Assembly (NCBI GenBank): GCA_029298735.1
Contig: JANSLP010000008.1
Location: 62,001 to 126,000 of the forward strand
Source: Ophiostoma sp. CBS 140.51
Taxonomy: Eukaryota; Ascomycota; Sordariomycetes; Ophiostomatales; Ophiostomataceae
Length of the DNA: 64,000 nucleotides
Reading direction: 5' to 3'
In this document: one piece after another, positions 1 through 11,893 of the stretch
Numbering within the stretch: the stretch's first letter is position 1
Layout of the letters: every line of letters begins with the position of its first letter
Program-made: the position numbers and the translations under genes
Notes under the pieces: model-generated
What the model was told of the DNA's origin: nothing
The model's database searches: none
Seen by the model: the letters and a program-made list of their open reading frames with translations, nothing else

Positions 1-2651
1 CACCATCTGGGCGACGTTGATAGCCGAACCCTTGGAGCCAGAGTTGGCCATGGTCAGCGGAGCATTGTGGCGACTCAGCGTCTCCTCACACTTCTCACCG
101 GCCTGCTGCCGGACCTTACTTAGAATACCCGAGATGGCGTTCTCGAGCGTCTGCTCAGGGTTACAACCGGGCGCCTTCTCGAGCTTGCCAGCCTTGAATG
201 TCTCAATGAGGGCATCGCATTGCTTGTTGGCCTCGGTCACAAGATCCTCCTTCTTCGACTTGAGCTCTTCCGTCGGGAACACGTCAAAGACGCCGATGGA
301 GAAGCCAAAGTTGCCCAGGAAGCGCGCACATAGCTTGGCCAGGCGGTTCATGGTGACGACGGCCGCATCCGGGCCGAAATCACGAAGGATGACGTAGAAA
401 ATCGAGTCCTTCTTGCCAGATCCCACAGTGGACTTGTCCATGCGGCCGCACATGACCTCGGAGTTGCGGATCACCAGCCAGCCGTCGTTGGGACACATAT
501 CGGGACACTGGCCAGGGCGCGGCTTGTATTCACGACACTTAGCGTCCAGGTTGACAAGCACATTCGACTCCTTGTTGGGACGCATCAGCATGTTGAAGAC
601 CTGCTTGCCCGTCCACAGCGCCTGGGGCTTGATGATGGCTGGTGGCGGCAAATCGAGCGGCACCTTGGCCTCAGTCATGTGCATGCAGATGTAACTGAAA
701 GCCTGGCGGGTGAAGAACATGTCCTTGCTGCTGATGAGGTAGGCGGCAGTGATGAAATCCTGGTTGGCGGCAATAATGGGCTCTCCGTTCTTGGGCGTGG
801 TCAAGTTGTGCTTGACACCCATCAGAGTGATAGCCTCGGCGCGGGCCTCTTCAGTCTGGGGGACGTGCAGGTTCATCTCGTCGCCGTCGAAGTCGGCGTT
901 GTAAGGACCGCATACACACTCGTTGAGACGGAACGTCCGCCAGTGACGAACCTTGACAAGATGGGACATGATACTGAGCTTGTGCAGCGACGGCTGCCGG
1001 TTGAAGAGGACAATGTCACCATCCTCGAGATGGCGGTCCACCTTGTCTCCGTACGACAAGTCCCGGGCAACCTGTTCGCGGTCGGCATACTTCAGGTCGA
1101 TCTTGTAGCCACCGTCGGCCTTCTTGTGAACACCCATCGCACCAGGCCATTCTGACGGTCCGTTGCGGATGAGTCTGCGCAGCTTCTCGATGTTGACGTG
1201 GTTGGCCAGCTCGGGGTACGTCAGGTTCTTGGCGACCAGGATCGGCACAGCGACCTCGTCGATGCCCAGGTTAGGATCTGGCGAAATGACCGTACGGCCA
1301 GAGAAATCGACACGCTTGCCGGACAAGTTACCACGGAAGCGCCCCTGCTTGCCCTTGAGGCGCTGACAGAAACCTCTGATGGTCTTGCCAAAGCCGGGCT
1401 GAGACAGGCCCGGAACTTCACTATTCACGTACAGGGCAACCTGCATCTGCAGATACTCCCAGAGTTCCATGACAGTAGCAACTGGAGTACCCTTGGCTAG
1501 AGCACCGCGGATGAGACCGCTCAGGTGCACAATTTCGGCAAGCTTGGTCGTCAGGTCGTCCTCTGTGCTGGAGTTGTCCTGGGCGACCGAGGGCCGAATG
1601 CAAATGGGCGGAGCAGGCAGGTATTGCCAGATGAACATCTCCGGGCGACCCTCAGAGGGGTCCAGGCCAAGAAGTTCGCAGTCGGAGGGGCTGACCTTCT
1701 TGAAAAGGTTCAGGACGCGCAGGGGGTTGAGATCTTCGAGAGCCTTGCGGACGTGCTTTTCGAGGTCAGGGACGTACTTCTTGGCGGAGGCAAAGGACTG
1801 GTCGAACTCGATCTTGCCGCGGGGCACCTGTTTCTTCATGGCGGTCGAGCGGTTGAAGGCGGCAAACCGGTCGTGGGCAAGCTTGAGCGTACCAAGCTTC
1901 TTGATCACGCCGTTTGTGGCGCCGCAGTAGTGGCAGACCTTGGCCTTGCGGCACTGCTCGTTGATGCGCTTTGAGATACCCGTACGACGCAGGTTATCTA
2001 TGCCTGGACGACGCAGTTCCTTAAGGTAAGACCGCCGGTCGGGCTCAGCGAGGAGAACATGGCCACAGTCCTGATATTGTTAGCAAGCTGTTCATACATC
2101 GGGCCTTCCTTCTCTCTGCTTGTTCCTCCGCCCACCGGGAGAGTAGTCACCTACTTTGCAAATATTCTGGAGGATCATCTGGATAAAACGAAGGTATCCA
2201 ATGTGGAAGACGGGGAGGGGGAGTCGGATGTGGCCGAAATGGCCTGTGCAGAGCTGCAAGGGCTGCATGCAAGTTGCGCATTTGCCGATCTTACTCGACG
2301 TGCCCTGGTGAAGGAATTAGCAACAAGTACTCGACCAAAAGACTGGAAGACGAGTAACAGTACAGTCCAAGAGACGTACCAGTCGGGGATCGAGCGGGCC
2401 ATGCTTGTATGGTGCGCGGTTATTCTCAATGTCGTAGAGCATCTGATCCGAAACCTCGAGGACAGCCTGGTTCACAATGTCCTGGTTGGACCTAGAGCGG
2501 GGTTGTCAGCAAACGAAACCACAAAAGACAAAGCCGTAACTCATAAGAAGACGCCAACATACTGGATACCAAACTTGATGCCCTTGAACCGCTTGGGCAG
2601 CTGGTCCACCATCTGCTCCTTGACGGGGCCATGAGGCCGAGCGCCGCTCAT
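1..2651 (-). CDS. RPO31: RNA polymerase III largest subunit (RPC1/Rpo31), 3' end outside window
   Basis: This is the large catalytic subunit of nuclear RNA polymerase III, which makes tRNA, 5S rRNA and U6 RNA. Four exons are joined: 2651-2563, 2491-2380, 2304-2155 and 2070-1, giving exactly 807 in-frame codons before the window edge. Introns have donors GTATGT, GTACGT and GTAGGT, and the third has GCTAAC before its acceptor. The start context is MSGARPHGPVKEQM, followed by the LPKRFKGIKFGIQ segment typical of this subunit. A zinc-binding C-x2-C-x6-C-x2-H knuckle (CATC...CTGH) lies at the start of the clamp. The catalytic Mg-binding NADFDGDEMN motif is at about 900-871. The KGKQGRFRGNLSGKRVDFSGRTVISPDPN block is present. 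The Pol III assignment rather than Pol I or II rests on the N-terminus and the IVNQAxLEVSxxxLYDIENNRAP region. The gene is intact as far as it can be seen. Confidence 0.96.
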
Positions 2652-3573
2652 CGTGGCGGCCGGGTGCTGGGGATCGCGTGGGTGGTGGACGGGGGAGCGA
2701 TTGTGTGTCGTGCACGCCTCAGTCAGACGTACTGCTACCGCATGTCGCGGTTAGTGGGTAAGAGTGGTGTGCGGGGAACGTGTCGCGAGGGCGTGAAGTG
2801 AGGCGTGTTTGGGGAGAAGAAAGTTTGGTGATAATTGGCAACAGGCAAAATCGACTTTTGCTGTATATTTTTTTTTAGCGTTGACTGCTGCAAGAGGATG
2901 GGTCTCGCCTTCCCTGGACCAGGCTGCGCGGCGGGGCGCACCTGCCGCGATAAATAGGCCTGTGGTTGGTCGTTCGTCCCCCACCATGCTTCTAACGCCT
3001 GCTGCTTACAGACGCTACAGGCAGGTGCGATGGTTGGCCGTTGGCCAATTGCATGGTGGGCGACGGGCCTGCAGGGACGAGTCACCGGCGGGCGACGAGT
3101 TGCGACAACTGAACGACTGAACTAAACCGAGCTAGTAGGAACAGTACAGAATAGCCACGCACGGTCTATGTCACACAGTGGCGTACCTCCGCCATTGCCA
3201 ATGCCGTCATAGGCTAGCTGGTCACAACTGCCACAACAGCTCATAAGACCAGACTGAGAAAGAGTGCAGCCTGGCCGAGGGATGTCTTGCCAATGTGTCC
3301 TGTCTAATTTCTTCAACATTTCTTCAATTGATCAACAAAACACAATTCTGTGTCCCCAAATATACTTACAACAGTTCTAGAGGCTTTTGACACCTCAAGA
3401 AAGTACTGGCTTAGCAAAATCTACAAGCAAATCGACCGGCACCCCAAAAACAGCTCCGCCAGATCGGCCAGACGATCAACCTTTTGCCAGCTTGAGAGCT
3501 CGATCGTTTCTCTCAACCTTGGCCACCAAACCACAGACTCGAATACCCGCGCCCGAATCGCCCTCACGCGTCC
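2652..3573. promoter_or_regulatory. Divergent intergenic region, RPC1 / DDHD gene
   Basis: About 0.9 kb between the start codons of the RPC1 gene (minus) and the DDHD-like gene (plus). It should contain both promoters. I see T- and A-rich patches near 2865-2880 and 3310-3350 but no clear TATA box or named operator. The reading frames inside it lack the codon bias of the flanking genes. Confidence 0.6.
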
Positions 3574-5997
3574 GTGAGCCCCTTTCCTCTCACGTTGGCG
3601 CGAGCTTCGAGACATCTGCTCTTGTCGGTCGGTCCGCACGTCACTGCTCGGCCCTACAGCTCAGACGCCGCGTCTGCCTGGAAACACGTCCGGAGCGCAC
3701 TTGGCTGGCGGCCCTTGTCTGCGTCTCTTCCTGCTCGACGCGGGAAACGACACGACGCCGACAGCACTATGGGTCCGCCGGCAGTAGACAGGAAACCCGA
3801 GAAGACGACGCTGCTCGGCTCCATGAATCCATGGGGCGGCAGCGGACGGAGCACTCCAACGCCCGTCCCAGCATCAACGGACCCGGTCACAAACGCGACA
3901 GGTACAGCGGCAACAGCAAGCTACTCGTCCTTAACAGGGCCACAGCCACCAGCGGGCACTCCCGCGTCGACTGCACCTGACCACGGCACAAGGTCTTACT
4001 ACGGCCGCAGCTTCAAGCGGTATCCACCAGGATGTCCGCCGCTCAAGGTGCAGTGGTTCCACGCAGTCGACTCTCCGAAACGCAAGGCACACTGGATGGG
4101 CAGCAAGAAGGTGCCACAAGACACGAAGCCCCTCCCACCACCGAAGAAGTACGTCAAGTTCTCTGTGAACGACAACCGGTCGATCGAGGCTGCGTACCAG
4201 AAGGAGTTGGAGGGCTTTGAGGATCGGGACCAGGCCCTCCCCGGCTCTCGCTCGCGAGGCAAGTCTGCAACAAGTACAGATGATACTTTGGACTCCGGGG
4301 CGGCCGCGAACAAGGACGAGAAGGCCAATGACGAGCTGCAAACAAAAGGATCCGGTGTCAAAGTACCTGTGAACGAGGACTTTCTCTTCGACGTGGACAT
4401 TGAGAGTCGCGAGCTTGCGCCAGTCTATTGGCTCGGCCCGGTGTACGATGTGCGCCGCGGCACCTGGTTTTACCAAGAGGGCTCAAATTTGAGGGCTTGT
4501 GAGGAGAATTTGGCTGCGCAGCTCGAAGAAGGTTACCTAAAGGCCAAGCCGTGGCTCTACCCCGTGCGCGAGAAACAGCCCGCCGGGTCAAGTGAGGTGT
4601 CAACTAAGGGATCCTCGGGAAACTCGAAGACTGGAGAGAGTGGTGCCGAGGCGGAGTCTACAGCTCCCCCTTCCTCAGTCATTGCATCAGTAACTGCCGT
4701 GTTCTCGTCAACTTCAAGTCCGGCAACAACTGGAAGCGGCGCACAAGACAAGTCGAAGCCGAAACCGAGCCCAACCGCTCCGACATTCCACCCAGAATCC
4801 CACCGCCTTTTCGGGCAATATATGAGCCACGTTGCGACCTACCAGGATGAAAACACGGCGTGGCTGTCGACCGACAGCGTGCTCTCGTGGGTCACCTCTA
4901 CGGTGTACGAGCGTTTCTCGGGTGGTGGTTACATGAGCGGCGTCAAGGTTGTGCGTGGCTATTCTGAACCGAAGAAGGCCAAGGACGACAAAGACAAAGC
5001 AGCAAAGGTTGGCTCCGCAAAAGACGATACACGACTGGGCGTCGACGACGCCGAGGAAAAGAGACTCAAGGCTCTCAAGCGGAGATCCGCGCCTCCAAGT
5101 ACGACTGCGATCGCACGCGAATCCACCGACACGGACAAGGGCAAAGATAAGGACGAGAGCCCTGGACCAATCTCAGAAATTGAGCGCCGCAGCACACAGC
5201 TCCAACGCCAACTATCGTCTCTAATGGGCAACGAGAACCGCGATCCGGAACAGCAGGCGGAAGAAATCCGGCAGCGGGCCGAAAAGGAGATTTCCGACGA
5301 CTACAATGCGCAAAGTGGCGAGTCTCAGGGCCGTGAGATTGAGCACCTGTTCCTCGTCACGCACGGCATCGGCCAACTTCTTGGCCTACGTATGGAGAGT
5401 TTGAACTTTATCCATGACGTCAATACGTTGCGCAAGACGCTCAAATCGGTGTACTCGGAGTCCAAGGACCTGCGGGCGCTCAACGCGGAACTGCCCGAGG
5501 GCCCGGGCAACTGTCGCATCCAGGTTCTTCCCGTATGTTGGAGACATCTACTTGATTTCCCACGCCGCCGTGGTGAGCCCAAGAGGCAGGAGCAGGATAT
5601 CGGCGCGATCAACGAAGAGGACGAAGAAGAAGAGTACCCGGCACTTGACGACATTACTATTGATGGCGTCGCCTATGCACGTGCGCTCATCTCCGACCTC
5701 GCCCTCGACATTCTTCTGTACCAGAGTGCATACCGCGAGCAGATTGCCGAGATCGTGCTGAGTGAATCCAACCGCATCCACAACCTCTTCCTCGAGCGCA
5801 ACCCCAACTTCAAGGGAACAGTCCACGTCATCGGACACTCGCTCGGCTCAGCCATCATGTTTGATCTGCTTTGCCGGCAGAAAGAAAAGGCAGTAGAGGA
5901 GAACACCGAGTCGTACCGCAATCCGCTCAGCATCTGGCCGTCAACCAAGGCGAAGAAATCAAAATCTACAAAACATGCCGTCTTGTCTATCCAATAA
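3574..5997 (+). pseudogene. DDHD-family phospholipase A1-like gene, C-terminally truncated
   Basis: Uninterrupted 807-codon frame resembling the fungal DDHD-domain (PA-PLA1-like, yeast YOR022C-type) phospholipases. Seen: a basic, Arg/Ser-rich N-terminus with RPYSS near residue 27, compatible with a mitochondrial presequence; low-complexity linkers; VTHGIGQ at residues 595-601; the conserved LRMESLNFIHDVN and VLPVCWRHLLDF blocks; and the GHSLGS nucleophile elbow with Ser756. The frame then ends 51 residues later (…KHAVLSIQ). The family normally continues with the CLGSPIGLF segment and the DDHD metal-binding domain; none of that is found before the opposite-strand MFS gene, whose stop lies only 161 bp away. 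Either this is a decayed or rearranged gene, or a shortened protein without the full catalytic site. The body of the gene still has coding-type codon use and no internal stop. An alternative start is Met66 at 3769. Confidence 0.75.
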
Positions 5998-6158
5998 CTT
6001 TTCCAAGAAGGTAAATAGGAATAAAATGTTTTAGATGCATAAAGTATCCAACAAAAAGCAGAAGACATCGCAAACAAAGCCGCAGTAGTCATATACCGGG
6101 ATATTAAGAGAGCAGGCCGGAGACCGCACGTGTTTACCAAATATGACTAGAGAGCACT
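5998..6158. terminator. Convergent 3' intergenic region
   Basis: 161 bp between two converging genes. AATAAA at 6020-6025 is a possible poly(A) signal for the plus-strand gene. The presumed truncation point of the DDHD gene lies just upstream. Nothing resembling the missing DDHD domain is present in any frame. Confidence 0.5.
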
Positions 6159-7934
6159 CTACGGGCGTGCCAGTGTTGAGTGAAGAGTATGCTGCTTCAT
6201 GAGCGACACGGAGATCAGGCCGACCACACCCAGACCTAGACCCATCAGCCACACACCGCGGAAAGCATCCATATAGCTGGCAATGACGCCGTCGTACCAG
6301 CCCTCGGGCAGATGCTTCAGCTCACCCAGGTCGTCACGGATACGCGCAATCTCCTCAGCAGCACCAGGCAGATCACCAAAGCGCTCCCACAACTGAGAGC
6401 GCAGAATGTTCTGGTAGACGGCCGAGGCCAGGGTCAGGCCCAGCGTGCCACCAACAGAGCGGAAGGCGTAGGTAGCGGAGGTGATAACGGCCTGGCGGGA
6501 CTGGGCGACGGAGGCAATGCAGGCCAGCAAGGTAATGGTAAGCATGGCACCGTAGCCACCGCCGATGAAGAAGAGCGACACAAAGGGGAACCAGCCGGCC
6601 GAATTGGCCGAAGAAAGGCCAAAGGCGGCCAGCGCATAGCCGCCGACAAAAACAAGCAGGGCCATGATGCCCAGACCAACGTAACGGCCCGTTTGGCGCA
6701 TAATGAGACCACTGCCGACGGAGGTAATGGACACACCAAAGGGTGAGCTCAACAGGCGCAAACCCGCCTCGGCAGCCGAGTAGCCACGCACCTGCAGGTA
6801 GAGAGGCACATAAAAGACAGCTGTGAGCATGGCAGCCGTGCAGACGAGGTTGGCGATACAGGCAGCCAGGACGGTGCGGCTCACAACCAAGCGTACGGGG
6901 ATGATGGGATGATGGGCATAGTTGGCCTCCCACAGGACGAAAGCAGCGAAGGCAGCGAGGGCCAGTGGCAGGGAGGCGATGACCAGCGGGTGCGTCCAGG
7001 GAACAATGTTGCCGCCAGCGCTGAGACCGAGCAGCAGGGTAACGAGGAAGGTTACCAGGAGACCAGCACCGGGGAAGTCGATGCGGCTAAGCTGCGACCA
7101 CGCCGAGTTGCTGGTGCCGAGGCCGACATCGTCGGCAGCCTGGTGCGGCGGGACGCGGACAAGGAAGAAGACCAAAATGGCAGAGATGACGGACACAGGG
7201 ACCTGCGAGTAGAACGCGAGACGCCAGCCGCCATACCAGCAGTCCTGCCAGATGTGCTCAGTCGCGCCGCCGAGCACGCCGCCGAGCATGGCACCAGTAC
7301 CGTAGGCGATGTTGCCGATACCCTGAGCGACACCACGCTGGCGAAGAGGCACAAGATCGGATCCCAGGAAAGTCGAGATGGCCATCAGTCCGCCACCACC
7401 GATACCAGCAACGACGCGACCGACGAGCATGCTGTTGGCGCTGTGGGCCGAGCCGCAGATGAGGTTGCCAATAGCGAAGAAGATGTTGCTGAAAACAAGT
7501 CCGGGACCGCGGCCGACGACATCGGTGATGCGGCCCGAAACAGGCTGACAGGCGGCATTGGCAACGAGGTAAGAGGCGGCGAGCCACGACAGAAGACTCA
7601 GTGACCGGAACTCGCTGGCGATGGGTGCCGACAGCGTGGCAATCACACTCGCATCAGCAGCACCAACAAAGACGCCGACATAAACAGTTCCGAGGATCAA
7701 GAAAATGCGCGTTTGCGTCTCCTGCACAACGACGACCTGCTCATCGTCGGGGCTGGTGGTGGCATCCTCGAGGTCGTCATTGCTCGCAGGAGCTTCGGCA
7801 TCACCGTTCGTGGCATACTTGGGTGTCGTCGACACACCGTTCGAGCTGCCGTTGCCGTTGCTATTGGACAAAAGAGGCGTTCTTTCGCTGGCCGAAGTCG
7901 AAGCGGAAGGCTGGGCCGACGCGCCGTCCGGCAT
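6159..7934 (-). CDS. MFS transporter, 14-TM drug/basic amino acid type (Vba/Fnx-like)
   Basis: Single-exon 591-residue major facilitator protein of the DHA2-like group that includes yeast Vba and fission yeast Fnx vacuolar basic amino acid transporters and many drug exporters. I chose the Met at 7934 (MPDGASAQPS) over one 23 codons upstream because the extra residues look like leader. The soluble N-terminus (1-74) carries an ERTPLL acidic dileucine signal at residues 17-22, of the kind that sends proteins to the vacuole in fungi. Membrane segments start at about residue 77. The cytoplasmic loop 2-3 motif SGRITDVVGRG is at 133-143, and a Gly-rich motif-C-like helix (YGTGAMLGGVLGG) is at 211-223. 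The C-terminus is short and hydrophilic. Substrate cannot be read from sequence; vacuolar location is an inference from the dileucine signal. Confidence 0.9.
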   Translation of the reverse strand: MPDGASAQPSASTSASERTPLLSNSNGNGSSNGVSTTPKYATNGDAEAPASNDDLEDATTSPDDEQVVVVQETQTRIFLILGTVYVGVFVGAADASVIATLSAPIASEFRSLSLLSWLAASYLVANAACQPVSGRITDVVGRGPGLVFSNIFFAIGNLICGSAHSANSMLVGRVVAGIGGGGLMAISTFLGSDLVPLRQRGVAQGIGNIAYGTGAMLGGVLGGATEHIWQDCWYGGWRLAFYSQVPVSVISAILVFFLVRVPPHQAADDVGLGTSNSAWSQLSRIDFPGAGLLVTFLVTLLLGLSAGGNIVPWTHPLVIASLPLALAAFAAFVLWEANYAHHPIIPVRLVVSRTVLAACIANLVCTAAMLTAVFYVPLYLQVRGYSAAEAGLRLLSSPFGVSITSVGSGLIMRQTGRYVGLGIMALLVFVGGYALAAFGLSSANSAGWFPFVSLFFIGGGYGAMLTITLLACIASVAQSRQAVITSATYAFRSVGGTLGLTLASAVYQNILRSQLWERFGDLPGAAEEIARIRDDLGELKHLPEGWYDGVIASYMDAFRGVWLMGLGLGVVGLISVSLMKQHTLHSTLARP

Positions 7935-10773
7935 TTTTGTGTGTAAGGCCGGGGATGGGTGCCGAGGTGTCAGATAAGCTAAAACAGTGCAGCAGAGCCT
8001 CAATGTGATCCAGGGTCAAGCTGTGCTGGCTTTTCTGGCGGTGCGTGTTCTGTCGAATTTGCACGATGCTCGGTTGGCGATGTTCTCCTTTTTCAATCGA
8101 ATTTGGAGGCGTCGATGTGAAACGGGAAGGTTCTCCTTGGAGGTTAGGCCGATTGTGACTCGGCCGTTGCTATCAGTCGGCAGGAGCGCCGAGGAAAATG
8201 GGTGCTTTTGTCATCATCTTGCGCTATCCGCTGTCCCCCACCATTTTGTCCAAGATCGGAAGGTGCCCCCTGGATGTCGAGCTCTGTCATTTGCCAGAAG
8301 GAGCGAGCACGCGTAACTGCATATTGAAATGCGGCCTCTTTGATGTCTGTATCGTGAAGTACCATGAGAGGAATTTTGGGGGGTTTTACGAGATCAGAAA
8401 TTGACTGGATGCTGAATAGAGTTTGAATGAGTTTATGGTCAGAGCGACAGCACCTTAATTCTTGCTGCAGCTAGTCTGGCGCTGTCTCGAACTGAACCGG
8501 TGCTACGCTGACTACCAACAAGCAAGGGGAGCCTGAGGAAAAGATCTGGAAGAATGCAAAGATTTTGCTTTGGAACTGGGAATAGAAATAGAAATAGGAA
8601 TAGACTACAGAGCTTACATACGTCAGGCCAAGCTTTCTTCGATGGCAGCCACTCCCGCTCGTTAGGATCCGGTGATAGGATGCCGGGGCCGGCCCCCGTC
8701 TAAATCGCATATGTGCATACTCAGAAAGGCGTCCGATGCTGTCACGCAGTTCGCTCTTTCCCCGCGGCGCCTGTACGGGGCTTTCAGTGGGCTGGTCTTG
8801 CCTTGGCGTGTGGCGGAGGCAAGCACCAGGATTTAAGCACCGCTCCGCAAGGCTCAGTGCTCTGTGGAGTGCGCCAAGGGCAGCAACGCGCAATCTTTTG
8901 CAAGGCACCACAGTAACGGGCAAGAACGATCTGACTGCATTACGTGGGGCTTGCAGTGATGCGAAGTGCAGTGCTGTAGCCGTGCAGGTAATATATCTGA
9001 CGTCGCAGAAGGTGCGGAGAAAACAGAAAAGAGCATTGAGCAAACATAAGACGAGCGACCTACGACTTCCCAGACGGGCGCCATAAAGCGAACACGGAGA
9101 AAATATATTTTGCAGGGAAGCAGAGGCCTGCTGCGGCCAAAATAAACATCAGAATTCGGCTGCCTACAGAGTACTCTATGTATGTATTCTGTGGCACCTT
9201 TTGCACAAGCCTCCAAGCAGCTCTTTCCTTCCCAGAGACCTCGTCACAGTCGCTCTTTCCTTCTCTCATGGCCTCGTCTGATGCTCTTTCCTTGCTGCAC
9301 GTCTCTCAGCCCAGCCATGTGTCTGCCTCGTGATTGGGCTTTCCTAACTGGCGTGCATATCGTGGGCTTTGTAGACCTCCTGTGATTGGCCTGCCTCCTT
9401 GTCTGAAGGCCGTCCGTCGCCCTTTCCTATTCTTCACGTTCGCCTTGTCGTTGCCGTTTCTGGTGACCGTCGACACCCATACAGCAGGCGTGCCCCACCG
9501 CGTGGCAGACAACGGGGATCAAAGAGGGAAAGAAAAAAAGGCGTCTGTTTTCTTCTGTGCTGTGCAGTGGCGGAGCTCACATAGGCAGTTTCGGGCGGCC
9601 ATTTTGTGCTTGGTGGCGTCTGTCGCAAGCCAATACCGCGCACGCTCCACGCATGCAAGCTTGCACTCGCTCGCACTCGCTCCCTCGCTCTTGCCTCCGA
9701 CAGTAGTGCAGCTGAGCGTCTCTGATTCGCCCAGAGCCCGCTTACGCGCAGCCTAGGCGTCTGAGGCAACGCCTCTTGACAGTAGAAACTGGAAAGAGCC
9801 GTTTCCACCCCCTGGCCTGGCCGTTGACACCAGGCGACCGGCAACGCAAAAAAACAATAGCGTGGCTCTGGGCAGAAATAAACAGGGACCACCACGGTTA
9901 ATAAAGAAATCGCACCCAAAATAAAGCCAATGAAAGGCCGCGAAAAAAGGAAAAGGCGAGGGATCATCCAGCGAAAAGACTAAAATAAACACAGCCCAGC
10001 TCAGGCATAGGGCAACAATAGCGTAGAATAGGGCAGGTACGGGCCCCTGGAGACAACAGCCTGGCGATGGCAACCACCCATACGAACCCATCCGCGCGTT
10101 CGCTTGGTTGCTCCTGCTTCGTTCTTGTGCTTTTGGCTCTTTCTCAAAAAACGCAGACGCAACGAACGTGCCTTCCTTCTCCCTCAGCTGCCCTCTCTTA
10201 GCTGCATGACGGTGTTTTGCCTTTTCTCTTCTGCCCTCCGTTTCTTCTCGATCTGACGTTTCCGTCTTCTCTTCTTTTTCTTTTCCATTTTCTCCTCTTT
10301 ATCCTCTTTAACTTCGTTAACCTTTCTTTCTTCTCCATTTCCTCTTCAACCCGCATTCCTCTTCACGTCTCTCCCTATCCGACGGATTTCTTTTTTTGGA
10401 ACAGCGCGGACCCCCTTGCCTTGTCGACAAGGCAGTCTCGAAACGACCCTCATTTTCTTTTTTTCTTCTCCTCGAAGCTTTCAGCTGCAACCTCTCCCCC
10501 TTTAACTGCCGGGCACCTTTTTCTTGGCACCGCATTGCGATCTCTTCCCTCGACTGTTTGAATCTTCGACTGTCCTTCTTGACCTTCGACCTCCTACCTT
10601 TCCCTACAGCCTCGTCCTCGACCGTCGTCGCCAGCTGTCCCGATCCTTCCATCAGCTTAAGCGCGAATTCGCTGGCACGCAGCCCACCACCACTACAACC
10701 TCCGACCTGACCTCACTACCTCACCTTACGGACCTCTATCTTAGAGACACAACCCTCGCAACAGTCGCCCATT
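7935..10773. promoter_or_regulatory. 2.8 kb divergent intergenic region, MFS / MARVEL
   Basis: Lies between the starts of the MFS gene (minus) and the MARVEL gene (plus). The last 0.55 kb (about 10200-10750) is strongly pyrimidine-rich on the plus strand, as expected for the leader of the MARVEL gene. A short AATAGA-type tandem repeat sits at 8581-8604. A perfect 12-bp palindrome (GGGGCCGGCCCC) is at 8685-8696. Frames here have no family resemblance. Confidence 0.55.
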
Positions 10774-11893
10774 ATGATGGACGATTTGCAAATCAACCCG
10801 GACAGGATTCCGCTGTACAAACTCATCTTCCATGCCCTCCAGATCGCCTTCTCCTTTGTGGCCTGGGTCCTGGCCATTGTCGTGTTCCGTGCAAAGAACT
10901 CGTCTGTCTCTGGCCCGAACGGATGGGCGTTTGCTGTGGTACGTTGGACACAAACGCGTGATGACGGGATGTGTGTGAGGCGCCGAGGCGCAAAGACGCG
11001 AAAGTGTCAGGCATCAGTGGAACAAGTTGTGAAAGGTTACGGACATCAAACTAACGGCTGCAGTGCTTCCTCTCAATACCAGCATGGATCTACCTGATTG
11101 GCGCGCCGCGTTTTCCCCGGACACGCCGCTTCGCCGAGCCGCACGTCATGGTCGGCATTGACTCTCTCTACACCGTCATCTGGCTGTCGGCCTTTGCTGC
11201 CCAGGCCTCTTTCAACTCGGCCGGCAAGTGCGGTGACGGCTGTAGTGCCAGCAAGGCCGTCGTCGCCCTTGGTGTTTTCAACACGTATGTCTCGCAAGCT
11301 GCCCCCTTTCGTTTGTCTACCTATAGCTCATACTGACTTACCCTAGCCTCTTCTTCGGCGTCACGACCTTCTTCAGCATCTACTCTCTCAAGTACTACCA
11401 GATGAACGGCCACCTGCCCGGCTACGAGACCACCGGTGTCAAGGGCGGCCAGAACATCGACCCCGACATGGCCGCCTTCTCGACCGCCCCGCACGACGAG
11501 GAGCCCTACGCCCGCATCAACAACATGGACCCTGACTACGACCATGACCACAACGACTACCAGAGCGAGATGGGCGGCTACGGTGGTGGCGGTTCGACTG
11601 TCGGCGGCGGCGGTGGCAGCAGCTACGTCAACGCTGGCAGCCACATGGACAGCACCTACCTGGGCGGTGGTGGTGGCGGTGGTAGCACCTATGGTGGCGG
11701 TAGTACCTACGGCGGTGGCAGCGTGTCACACACCGACAACCCTTTTGACGACAACCACGGCCTGCGCCCTGCTGCCAGCTCTGCGTCATTAGGCACCTCT
11801 GCCCACTCCGGCTATGCGCCTCCGACAGTGCACGATGCCTACGATGAGGAGCGCCCCGTGCACTTCCCCGATGCCAACTACGACCGCCACTAA
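10774..11893 (+). CDS. MARVEL-domain membrane protein with Gly-rich tail
   Basis: Three exons: 10774-10938, 11064-11284 and 11347-11893, total 310 residues. Intron 1 has a GTACGT donor and CTAAC branch site close to its CAG acceptor; intron 2 starts GTATGT and ends CTAG. The start is at the end of a long pyrimidine-rich leader. The N-terminal half has four membrane-spanning segments: LIFHALQIAFSFVAWVLAIVVF, CFLSIPAWIYLIGA, SLYTVIWLSAFAAQASF and LFFGVTTFFSIYSL, the usual MARVEL layout of fungal plasma membrane proteins. A conserved Cys pair (CGDGC) lies in the loop before TM4. The cytoplasmic tail is acidic, then carries repeats of the type YGGGS/GGGGS (about 11580-11725), and ends …DANYDRH. 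The family is linked to membrane apposition and cortical organisation; the specific role here is unknown. Confidence 0.88.
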
